64,000 bases of DNA from Acidimicrobiaceae bacterium. Lineage in GTDB: Bacteria > Actinomycetota > Acidimicrobiia > Acidimicrobiales > RAAP-2. Shown here piece after piece: positions 56,662 to 64,000 of this stretch. Below the pieces are notes generated by a model, which ran no database searches, was not told the origin of the DNA, and saw only the letters and a list, made by a program, of their open reading frames with translations. Numbering within the stretch: the stretch's first letter is position 1; each line of letters begins with the position of its first letter. The position numbers and the translations under genes are program-made. The stretch covers positions 60,684-124,683 of the forward strand of contig PMFA01000005.1 of assembly GCA_003155915.1 (NCBI GenBank), given 5' to 3'.

Positions 56662-57552
56662 ATGTCCGTCCGTGAAGTGACTCGCGAACGACTCGGGGCG
56701 GCGCTGTGGCGCCGCCCCTGGTTGCGCGGAGCCCTCATCCTTTCACCACCACTGATGTGGTTCTTGGTGGTCTACCTGGCTTCGTTGGTAGCGCTGCTCG
56801 TCACGGCCTTTTTCAGTGTCAACTCGCTGACCGGCAACATCGCCTATCAGTGGACGTGGTCCAACTTCTCGCAGATCTTCACCCAGTCCGTATACGGAAC
56901 CATCATTTTGCGAACGGTGATCATGGCCGTGTTGGTCACCGTCACCGACGCCGTGATCGCCCTGCCGTTCGCCTTCTTCATCGCCAAGATCGCTTCGCGA
57001 CGTTCGCGCCAGGCGTTTCTCGCGCTCGTCTTCCTGCCGCTGTGGGCCAGCTACCTCGCCCGGGTGTACGCGTGGATCAACATCCTCTCGAACCACGGCG
57101 TATTGCCAAGTATTGAATCGCATCTCGGACTTCCGATCACGAACTTGGCGTACACGAACGTGGCCATGTGGATCGTTTTCTCCTACCTTTGGCTTCCTTT
57201 TATGATCGTGCCGATCTACGGCGCCTTTGAGCGGGTCCCCGACTCGCTCCTCGAAGCCTCCGCCGACTTAGGTGCCGGCTCGTGGTTCACCTTTCGCCAG
57301 ATCCTGATGCCAATGATCCTTCCCGGAATTGTGGCGGGCTCGATCTTCACCTTTTCACTGACCCTCGGTGACTTCATCACACCACTGTTGATCGGTGGGT
57401 CGAGTTCGAACTTCATTGGCAACGCCATTTACGACAGCGCGATCAACGGCGGCGATTTACCTTTTGCCGCGGCACTCGCCTTTGTGTCGATCGCCATCAT
57501 GGCGGTCTATCTCCTGCTCGCGCGCCTGGCCGGCGCCTTTGACGCAATATGA
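56662..57552 (+). CDS. potB: Polyamine-type ABC transporter permease (PotB-like)
   Basis: A 296-residue permease with six predicted helices. The EAA loop EASADLGAGSWFTFRQILMP contacts the ATPase and lies in the second half, as in PotB. The start region GALILSPPLMWFLVVYLASL is the first helix. It begins six bases after the binding-protein gene and overlaps the second permease by ATGA. Together with the next gene it forms the membrane channel. Confidence 0.88.
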   Translation: MSVREVTRERLGAALWRRPWLRGALILSPPLMWFLVVYLASLVALLVTAFFSVNSLTGNIAYQWTWSNFSQIFTQSVYGTIILRTVIMAVLVTVTDAVIALPFAFFIAKIASRRSRQAFLALVFLPLWASYLARVYAWINILSNHGVLPSIESHLGLPITNLAYTNVAMWIVFSYLWLPFMIVPIYGAFERVPDSLLEASADLGAGSWFTFRQILMPMILPGIVAGSIFTFSLTLGDFITPLLIGGSSSNFIGNAIYDSAINGGDLPFAAALAFVSIAIMAVYLLLARLAGAFDAI

Positions 57553-58358
57553 GACTCTCCCGATTCACTCGCGGTGGCTTCGCTATCTTTGCCGCGTTGG
57601 TCGTCACGTTCCTGCTCGGTCCGCTGCTCGTCATCGTCCTCTTCGCATTCGACAAGTCCAACGTGCAGTCACTGCCAATTCGCCACTGGACCACGCACTG
57701 GTTCGTGGTCGCGTTCAACGATCAGGCGGTGCGCAGTTCTCTATGGCTGAGCGTGAAAGCGGGCTGCGCGGCGACGCTGATCGCGTTGGTCCTCGGTACG
57801 CTCGTCGCTTTCGGGATACACCGGTTCCGCTTCTTCGGTCGTGACACCGTGTCACTCATGCTGGTCTTGCCAATCGCCCTACCGGGCATCGTGACCGGCC
57901 TCGCGTTGCAGTCGGCCTTCAACATCGCCCACATCGACCTGTCGATCTACACGATCATCGTGGGACACGCGACGTTCTGCATGGTGGTGGTATTCAACAA
58001 CGTCGTCGCGCGCTTACGCCGCACGTCGAGCTCACTGATCGAGGCGTCCTCGGATCTCGGTGCCCGACCGTTGCAGACGTTCCGACTCGTAACGCTGCCC
58101 ATGCTCTCGACGGCGATCATCGCCGGGGCGTTGCTCGCGTTCGCGCTGAGTTTCGACGAGGTAATTGTCACCACCTTCACCGCGGGGGCCCAGAACACGC
58201 TGCCACTGTGGATTTTCGGGGCCATCCAGCGTGGTCAACAGTTGCCCGAGGTGAACGCGGTGGTCGTCTTCGTCTTGATCTTGACCATCGTGCCGATTGC
58301 GTACGCGGCCCGGATATCAAGTGGCGAGCGATCCTTTGGATCAGCCGAGTCAAAATAA
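57549..58358 (+). CDS. potC: Polyamine-type ABC transporter permease (PotC-like)
   Basis: A 269-residue permease with six helices and the EAA loop EASSDLGARPLQTFRLVTLP, followed by AGALLAFALSFDEVIVT, a hallmark of PotC-type subunits. It overlaps potB by ATGA and ends the four-gene operon. A non-coding stretch of 0.9 kb follows. Confidence 0.88.
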   Translation: MRLSRFTRGGFAIFAALVVTFLLGPLLVIVLFAFDKSNVQSLPIRHWTTHWFVVAFNDQAVRSSLWLSVKAGCAATLIALVLGTLVAFGIHRFRFFGRDTVSLMLVLPIALPGIVTGLALQSAFNIAHIDLSIYTIIVGHATFCMVVVFNNVVARLRRTSSSLIEASSDLGARPLQTFRLVTLPMLSTAIIAGALLAFALSFDEVIVTTFTAGAQNTLPLWIFGAIQRGQQLPEVNAVVVFVLILTIVPIAYAARISSGERSFGSAESK

Positions 58359-59270
58359 CAAGTGGTTTCACAGCCTCGATCCGTGAGACGCTCTCGCTAA
58401 TTCACGCACCTGCGCACATCGTGACTCCGTCTGATCAGAAAAGACAGTCATCGGAGCGGAACGGGCCATGAAGTACAGGGGTTCGCGAGGTTGAATTGTG
58501 ACCAGACTGCGCAACAGCACATATCGGTCGGCCGTACTCAAAGCCCAAGAGCAACATCCCTAGTCTCCCCGAGACCGCCGTGGGTGCTCGAGGCGGTTTA
58601 CACAGGCGACGGAAAATTAGGCCACGCGATTGCGCTGTGTGGGGGCCGCGCATTCACGACAAAGCACAATCGAGGAGTTGGACTCTCCGCTCGACGTCGC
58701 GACCCGGAAGATTCGAACGACGCCACCGGAGTGACAATCGCGCGCATGCCAGCACGTACGGCGAGTGCACCGACATGGCCCCGAGGCGGGACGGCGAACG
58801 GGCCCCTCCGCAATCACGAGAGTTCGTCTGCTTCCAGCGCGTCGGGTGGGGGTGAGTCGAGTTCCTCATTCACGTCAAGAAGCAACGGTCGGGCAGATTG
58901 TTCACGTAATGGTGGCGATATTCGCATGATGCTCCTCGACGCAATTGACGCGAAAACTCCCGCGCAACCGTCTTGTCTAGAGCTGTCGTGTCAATTTACC
59001 CGTCGAGACAGCATCTCAAGCAGTCGATGAACGAACTGCTCGCCGAGCAGTGGCGGATTCTGTTCGTCGGCGACCCGCGGGTCGAGTCGTGCCACATTTG
59101 TGACGCGAAAAACCGCACCCATCAGGTAACGCCGGTCTAACACCAGTATTAAGAGCGCGACCGTTCAAGCAATCTGGACTTTGGGCCCTGGTCAGCCCGA
59201 AGGTAAAGCCTTTAGATGGAAGGGGACCAAACAGATGTAAAAACCCAAGATCCTGTACCGAGGAGCCGAC
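58359..59270. other. Non-genic region with dispersed repeat copy 2
   Basis: After potC there is about 230 bases with nothing recognised, then the second copy of the roughly 430-bp repeat (58590-59027). A short frame at 59027-59140 (37 residues with CHIC) has no ribosome-binding site and is not called. The last 130 bases should hold the promoter of the arginine operon; the permease has GAGGAG before its ATG. Confidence 0.55.
58590..59027. repeat. Dispersed repeat, copy 2
   Basis: Same ordered blocks as 40590-41025: CCACGCGATTGCGCTGTGTG from 58622, GAGTGACAATCGC, TCACGTAAT, GTCTAGAGCTGT and AAGCAGTCGA at the end. A 179-residue frame runs through this copy but is broken in the other, and it has no known motif. 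It is outside the tRNA-Gly island, so the repeat is not specific to it. Confidence 0.65.
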
Positions 59271-60758
59271 ATGACGTCACTTATTTCTCCATCCGCCTCG
59301 AAATCCGAACCCGAAGCCGAACCGCTGTCGGATCGCAACCAGCAAAAGGCCCACGCCCTGGGACTCACCTCCGCCACGGCATTGGTCGTCGGCAGCATCG
59401 TTGGTACCGGTGTGTTCACGATGCCCGCGGTCCTCGCGGGAGCGGGCACCATGGGTATCGCGGTTCTCGCCGTCATCGCGGTAGGCGCGATGCTGCTCGC
59501 GGTCCTGTTCGGTCAGCTCACCAAGCGCGTGCCGAATAGCGATGGTGGCGTCTACGCGTACTCCCGCCATGAATTCGGCGACTTCGCCGGCTACCTGGTC
59601 GGATGGTGCTACTGGATTCAGTCCTGGGCCGGCAACGCGGCGATTGTGTCCTCATGGGTCTTCTACGTCGACGCCTTGTTCAAGTTCTCTCACCCCAGTG
59701 GCATGGCGAACTGGGGTATCGCGATGATCGGCCTGTGGATCCCGGCGATCATCAACCTATCCGGCGTGCGTCAAATGGCCTGGTTCCAGAACGTCACCGT
59801 GGTCTTGAAGTTCCTGCCGCTGCTCTTCGTGGGTGTCGTCGGCTGGTTTTTTGTCGCGAAGGCCAACTTTGGACCCTTCAACGCCTCCGGTGGCAGTCTT
59901 TACAACGGCATCGGTATCGCGGCCGGCGTGGCACTCTTCTCGTTCATTGGTGTTGAAGCGGCCGCCATCACGGCTAAGCGCGTGAAGGACCCACGTACGA
60001 ATGTCCTTCGGGCGTCGGTCATCGGCACCGTGGCGAGTGCGGCACTGTACGTTCTCGTCACGGCCGTCGTCATGGGTCTCGTTAGTCACCACACGCTCGT
60101 GAATACCGGTTCGCCCTTCGTGAACGCCTTTCAAACGATGTTCCCCCACAGCGCATGGGCGGGACAGTTCGTCGCCGGCGTTGCGGTTATCTCGGGCCTC
60201 GGAGCATTGATCGCGTGGACGTTGATCGTCACCGAGACCTCACGCGCTATCGCCCAGGACGACCTGTTCCCGCGTCCCTTCGCGTGGTCCGATAAGAGGG
60301 GCACGGCGTGGTTCGGCATCCTCGTCGGCACGGCGCTGCCGTCATTGTTGATGCTCTGGCGCTACTCGACGAGTTCTGGCCTGACGGTCTTCACCTACTT
60401 GGTGGACCTGAGCGTCGTGACGGTCGCGATACCGTACTTCTTCTCCGCGATCGCCCAGTTGACGTTCCTAGTGTCGAAGCGTCGCCGCGTACAGGGTTGG
60501 CAACTGGCTCGTGACCTGTCCGTTGCGGGCGCCAGCGTCCTCTTCTCGATGTGGGTGACGTTCGCCTCCGGCTACCAGGTCGTGTACCAGGCGCTCGTGG
60601 TCTTGCTCGCGGGATTGGTGCTCTACGCGTTCCTCAATGCCCGCCGCCAAGGACTCGGTGAGATCACCTCGCCCGTTGACCTTCCCGATGAGGTACCCGC
60701 ATCGTGGCACGCCGAATTGCTAGCGCCCAAAAACGTTCAGCCCGAAGAGGGTCACTAG
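59271..60758 (+). CDS. APC-superfamily amino acid permease (probable arginine/ornithine exchanger)
   Basis: A 495-residue transporter with about twelve helices. It starts with the APC signature GLTSATALVVGSIVGTGVF, where the glycine-rich break in helix 1 binds the substrate backbone, and has SFIGVEAAAITAKRVKDP in the middle. The ATG at 59271 follows GAGGAG. It stands 49 bases before arcA, so by position it is probably the ArcD-type arginine/ornithine exchanger of the deiminase pathway. The substrate is inferred from context. Confidence 0.85.
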   Translation: MTSLISPSASKSEPEAEPLSDRNQQKAHALGLTSATALVVGSIVGTGVFTMPAVLAGAGTMGIAVLAVIAVGAMLLAVLFGQLTKRVPNSDGGVYAYSRHEFGDFAGYLVGWCYWIQSWAGNAAIVSSWVFYVDALFKFSHPSGMANWGIAMIGLWIPAIINLSGVRQMAWFQNVTVVLKFLPLLFVGVVGWFFVAKANFGPFNASGGSLYNGIGIAAGVALFSFIGVEAAAITAKRVKDPRTNVLRASVIGTVASAALYVLVTAVVMGLVSHHTLVNTGSPFVNAFQTMFPHSAWAGQFVAGVAVISGLGALIAWTLIVTETSRAIAQDDLFPRPFAWSDKRGTAWFGILVGTALPSLLMLWRYSTSSGLTVFTYLVDLSVVTVAIPYFFSAIAQLTFLVSKRRRVQGWQLARDLSVAGASVLFSMWVTFASGYQVVYQALVVLLAGLVLYAFLNARRQGLGEITSPVDLPDEVPASWHAELLAPKNVQPEEGH

Positions 60759-60807
60759 CTCGATAAAGGGCAACACGCCCAAGAAGTAGAAGAAGAGAGG
60801 TTGTGTA

Positions 60808-62028
60808 ATGACACTCCACGTTGATTCCGAAGTGGGCCAACTCAAGCAGGCGATACTGCACCGGCCCGGTCTCGAACTTTCGAGACTGACGCCCTCGAAC
60901 GTCGAGAGCCTGCTCTTCGACGACGTGCTCTGGGCCAAGAAGGCGCGCGAGGAACACGACGCCTTCGCCCAGGCGCTCCGCGACAAGGGCGTGAAGGTCC
61001 ATCTCTTCGGAGACCTGTTCACCGACGTGCTGGCCACGGTCGACGGTCGAGCCTTCGTGCTCGACACGCTCATCACCGATGATGAGATAGGGCCCTCGCT
61101 CGTGAAGCCGGTCCGCGCATTGTTAGAGAATCTCGAGCCCGCGAAGTTGGCCGAGTACCTCATCGGCGGGATCTTGAAGGCGGACCTGCACCCGATGACC
61201 GCCCGAAGCCTCTCGTGGGAACACTTGCGCGCCGACGACTTCGTGCTGCCCCCCCTTCCCAACACGCTGTTCCAGCGCGACAACACGTGCTGGATCTACG
61301 GGGGGGCCACTATCAACCCCATGGCGAAACCGGCGCGCCAGCGCGAGTCACTGCACACCCGTGCGGTCTACCGCTACCACCCGATCTTCAAGGACGAGAA
61401 GTTCGACCTCCTCCTCGACGAAGAGGTCGTCCACCACAACGCCACCATTGAAGGTGGCGACGTGCACGTCCTGGGTCACAAGACGGTCATGATCGGCATG
61501 GGCGAGCGAACGACACCCGTCGCGGTCGAGATCTTGACGCGTCGTCTGTTCGAAACCGGTCAGGCCAGTCGGGTCATCGCCATCGAATTGCCGCACAGCC
61601 ACGCCTTCATGCACCTGGACACGGTGATGACGATGCTCGACGTGTCGACGTTCATCCTCTACCCCTACATCGACAAGAACCTGCGCAGTTGGACGATTAC
61701 CCCCGGGGACGAATCGGGAACGCTCAACATGAGTCTGAACGAGGACCTGTGGGAGACAATAGCCCAAGTGCTCAAGGTCGACCACGTGACCGTCCTCACG
61801 ACTGACGAGGACGTTCGCGCGGCCGAACGCGAACAGTGGGACGACGGCACCAACTTCCTCGCCGTTGCTCCCGGCGTCGTGCTCGGCTACGAACGCAACG
61901 TGGCGACCAACACGATGCTCCGTCACCACGGCATCGAGGTCGTCTCGATCGTCGGCAGCGAGCTCGGTCGCGGTCGCGGTGGTCCACGCTGCTTGACTTG
62001 CCCAATCGAAAGAGAGAGTGCGCTATGA
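60808..62028 (+). CDS. arcA: Arginine deiminase
   Basis: Splits arginine to citrulline and ammonia. The 406-residue protein has [10 protein letters not shown] near the start, [25 protein letters not shown] and [16 protein letters not shown] for substrate binding. The catalytic Cys395 is in GGPRCLTCP near the end, the same place as in the Pseudomonas enzyme. ATG at 60808 follows AGAAGAGAGG. It overlaps arcB by ATGA. Full length and all catalytic segments are present. Confidence 0.96.
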   Translation: MTLHVDSEVGQLKQAILHRPGLELSRLTPSNVESLLFDDVLWAKKAREEHDAFAQALRDKGVKVHLFGDLFTDVLATVDGRAFVLDTLITDDEIGPSLVKPVRALLENLEPAKLAEYLIGGILKADLHPMTARSLSWEHLRADDFVLPPLPNTLFQRDNTCWIYGGATINPMAKPARQRESLHTRAVYRYHPIFKDEKFDLLLDEEVVHHNATIEGGDVHVLGHKTVMIGMGERTTPVAVEILTRRLFETGQASRVIAIELPHSHAFMHLDTVMTMLDVSTFILYPYIDKNLRSWTITPGDESGTLNMSLNEDLWETIAQVLKVDHVTVLTTDEDVRAAEREQWDDGTNFLAVAPGVVLGYERNVATNTMLRHHGIEVVSIVGSELGRGRGGPRCLTCPIERESAL

Positions 62029-63044
62029 AGAACTCCGAAATCGTGACCGCATTGAGGGGCCGCAGTCTGCTGAGAGACGTTGACCTCACGAAAGAGGAGT
62101 TCATTGGCCTGCTCGACTTAAGTGAACATCTCCGTCATGAGAAGAGGTCCGCGACCGAGAAGAAATTGCTCAAAGGCAAGAACATCGCATTGATCTTCGA
62201 AAAGTCCTCCACGCGCACGAGGTCCGCCTTTGAGGTGGCCTCGCATGATCAGGGGGCGCACGTCACCTACATGGGTCCCGGTGAGACACAACTGGGGCAC
62301 AAGGAAACGGTGAAGGATACCGCTCGCGTCCTCGGACGAATGTACGACGGCATTGAGTTCCGAGGGTTCGCGCATCACGACGTGGAGATGTTGGCCGAGT
62401 TCTCCGGCGTGCCGGTCTGGAACGGGCTGACGGATATGTGGCATCCGACGCAACTACTGGCGGACATGCTCACGATCCGCGACCACGCCACGAAGCCCTT
62501 CGAACAGGTTGCCCTCACCTACGTCGGCGACGCACGAAATAATACGGCGAACTCGCTGCTCTGCGTGGGTGCACTGCTGGGCCTTGACGTGCGCATTAGT
62601 GCTCCCGCGGCTCTCCAGCCGACCGATGAGGTACAGCGCATTGCGAAGACGGTGTCGGCGCACTCCCAGGCGAAAATTCTGATCACCGAGGACGCCGAGA
62701 AGGCAGTGGCGAACACGGACTTCATTTACACCGACGTCTGGGTCTCAATGGGCGAGCCCACGGATTCGTGGGCCGAGCGAATCAAGTTGTTGTTGCCCTA
62801 CCAGGTGAACGCGAATCTGATGAAGGCCTCGAACAATCCCGACGTTCGTTTCCTGCACTGCCTGCCGGCTCTGCACAATACGCTCACCGACGTGGGCGCC
62901 GATCTGAGCAAGAAGTACGGCGTCGACGCCTTGGAGGTCACTGACGAAGTCTTCGAGTCCCCCGCATCGATTGTCTTCGACCAGGCCGAGAACCGTTTAC
63001 ATACGATCAAGTCGATCCTGGTTGCGACGTTGGCGGGAGTCTGA
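62025..63044 (+). CDS. arcB: Ornithine carbamoyltransferase (catabolic)
   Basis: Splits citrulline with phosphate to ornithine and carbamoyl phosphate in this pathway. The 339-residue protein has the carbamoyl-phosphate motif SSTRTR at 61-66, HPTQLLAD, and FLHCLPA with the catalytic cysteine. The true start is ATG 62025, coupled to the arcA stop as ATGA; the frame open from 61836 is just read-through over arcA. Operon position makes the catabolic direction likely over arginine synthesis. Confidence 0.95.
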   Translation: MKNSEIVTALRGRSLLRDVDLTKEEFIGLLDLSEHLRHEKRSATEKKLLKGKNIALIFEKSSTRTRSAFEVASHDQGAHVTYMGPGETQLGHKETVKDTARVLGRMYDGIEFRGFAHHDVEMLAEFSGVPVWNGLTDMWHPTQLLADMLTIRDHATKPFEQVALTYVGDARNNTANSLLCVGALLGLDVRISAPAALQPTDEVQRIAKTVSAHSQAKILITEDAEKAVANTDFIYTDVWVSMGEPTDSWAERIKLLLPYQVNANLMKASNNPDVRFLHCLPALHNTLTDVGADLSKKYGVDALEVTDEVFESPASIVFDQAENRLHTIKSILVATLAGV

Positions 63045-63045
63045 G

Positions 63046-63945
63046 ATTCGTGTCGTCGCCGCACTAGGCGGCAACGCACTCCTGCAGAGGGGCGAGAAGC
63101 CCGCCGCCGAGATTCAACAGCACCACGTCGTCGATGCGGTGAGGCAACTGTCGCGCATATGCCAGGGAAACGAGATCATCGTCACCCACGGCAACGGACC
63201 CCAGGTTGGGATGCTGGCACTCGAGAGCGCGAACGACCCCGCACTTGACCATCCCTTCCCCCTCGACGTGCTCGGTGCACAGACCCAGGGCATGATTGGC
63301 TACTGGCTCGTGCAGGCGCTCGACAACGTGCTCGAGTGTCCGGTCGTGGCACTGCTCACGCAAACGGTCGTGGACGCGAAGGACCCCGCGTTCGACACGC
63401 CCACGAAATTCGTCGGTCGTGGCTACTCGAAGGAAGAGGCGCGTCGGGTGGGCGCAGGAAAGTGGACGCTCCGAGAAGACGGCCAACTCTGGCGCCGCGT
63501 CGTTCCTTCGCCCGAGCCCATAGAAGTCGTCGAGATCTCGATCGTGAAGGACCTGGTGTCCCGGGGCACCCTCGTCGTGTGCGCGGGCGGTGGGGGCATA
63601 CCAGTGGCGCGCGACCAGCGCGGTCACTTGGAAGGCGTCGAAGCGGTAATCGACAAGGACCTCGCGGCGGCGTTGATCGCCCGCGACGTCGCAGCCGACG
63701 TCTTGTTGTTGCTCACCGACGTGCCGGCGGTGCTCGCGGACTACGGACTACCCACGCAACACCCCATCGACAGGGCGACCGTCGCGGAGCTTCAAGCGAT
63801 GAGTTTCCCGGCCGGATCGATGGGCCCCAAAGTGGAAGCGGCCTGCCGATTCGTGAAGGCGACTGGCAAACGAGCCTGCATCGGGACCTTTGATGATGCG
63901 CCGGGTCTGCTGGACGGATCCGTGGGAACGAACGTACTTCCCTGA
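63046..63945 (+). CDS. arcC: Carbamate kinase, with an apparent ATT start
   Basis: Makes ATP from carbamoyl phosphate and ADP, the energy-yielding last step of the pathway. The protein shows VVAALGGNALLQRGEKP, IVTHGNGPQVGML, GAQTQGMIGYWL, VVCAGGGGIPV and VIDKDLAAALIA, all typical. The family's usual first residue falls on an ATT codon at 63046, one base after the arcB stop and seven bases after GGGAG (63034-63038). No in-frame ATG or GTG is near; a TTG at 63022 inside arcB is the alternative and lacks a good ribosome-binding site. Length from ATT is 299 residues. Confidence 0.9.
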   Translation: MRVVAALGGNALLQRGEKPAAEIQQHHVVDAVRQLSRICQGNEIIVTHGNGPQVGMLALESANDPALDHPFPLDVLGAQTQGMIGYWLVQALDNVLECPVVALLTQTVVDAKDPAFDTPTKFVGRGYSKEEARRVGAGKWTLREDGQLWRRVVPSPEPIEVVEISIVKDLVSRGTLVVCAGGGGIPVARDQRGHLEGVEAVIDKDLAAALIARDVAADVLLLLTDVPAVLADYGLPTQHPIDRATVAELQAMSFPAGSMGPKVEAACRFVKATGKRACIGTFDDAPGLLDGSVGTNVLP

Positions 63946-64000
63946 TCTGAGGCACCTGGGACGGCTTCGGGACATGGCGTGATGATGCCCCAGCACCGGT

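Noticed and set aside
58491..59030. 179-residue plus-strand frame through dispersed repeat copy 2
   Set aside because: The matching frame is broken in copy 1 and there is no domain or ribosome-binding site; treated as repeat DNA.
59027..59140. 37-residue frame with a CxxC pair
   Set aside because: No ribosome-binding site and no second copy, since the repeat ends where it begins; too short to support.
61836..62024. N-terminal extension of the arcB frame
   Set aside because: It overlaps the arcA 3' end in another frame; ATG 62025 is coupled to the arcA stop and matches the family start.

Overview
The window looks chromosomal and comes from a high-GC Gram-positive bacterium (Actinomycetota). 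Evidence is the dnaK-grpE-dnaJ-hspR operon with an HspR-type operator, a GlnR-type box upstream of amt-glnK, many GTG starts, and an EtfD-like membrane Fe-S reductase. An acidimicrobial lineage is my guess only. No rRNA gene and no CRISPR array was seen.

Region 1 (1-25.6 kb) is conserved and almost entirely on the minus strand. It holds purine synthesis (purA-purD-purB-purC-purS-purQ-purL, then purF-purM, with a plus-strand PHP phosphatase between them), the heat-shock operon, phosphoglycerate mutase, the ammonium transporter with its PII protein, the EtfD-like protein, dCTP deaminase, a DrrAB-like ABC exporter, a CrtI-like oxidoreductase and a decayed metallo-beta-lactamase-fold gene. Many neighbours overlap by ATGA or GTGA, which suggests translational coupling.

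Region 2 (25.7-54.1 kb) is an accessory region that starts at an intact tRNA-Gly(CCC) gene at 25725-25798. Six further copies of that tRNA's 3' half, plus a doubtful seventh, lie downstream in the same orientation (37.4, 39.2, 40.4, 42.5, 43.7, 53.9 and 54.1 kb). They cut the region into units, three of which carry essentially one gene. No recombinase is visible. Cargo includes a serine hydrolase, a methyltransferase remnant, a Nudix hydrolase, two GntR/beta-propeller modules built round membrane proteins sharing one N-terminal anchor, a PadR module, two luciferase-like oxidoreductases, a frameshifted aminotransferase, a mirror-image pair of GntR-ABC operons, and two ECF sigma factor loci, one of them frameshifted.

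Region 3 (54.3-64 kb) is on the plus strand and again looks conserved. It holds a spermidine/putrescine-type ABC transporter (ATPase, binding protein, two permeases), a 0.9-kb non-coding stretch with the second copy of a roughly 430-bp repeat, and an arginine deiminase operon (APC permease, arcA, arcB, arcC) that ends near the window edge.
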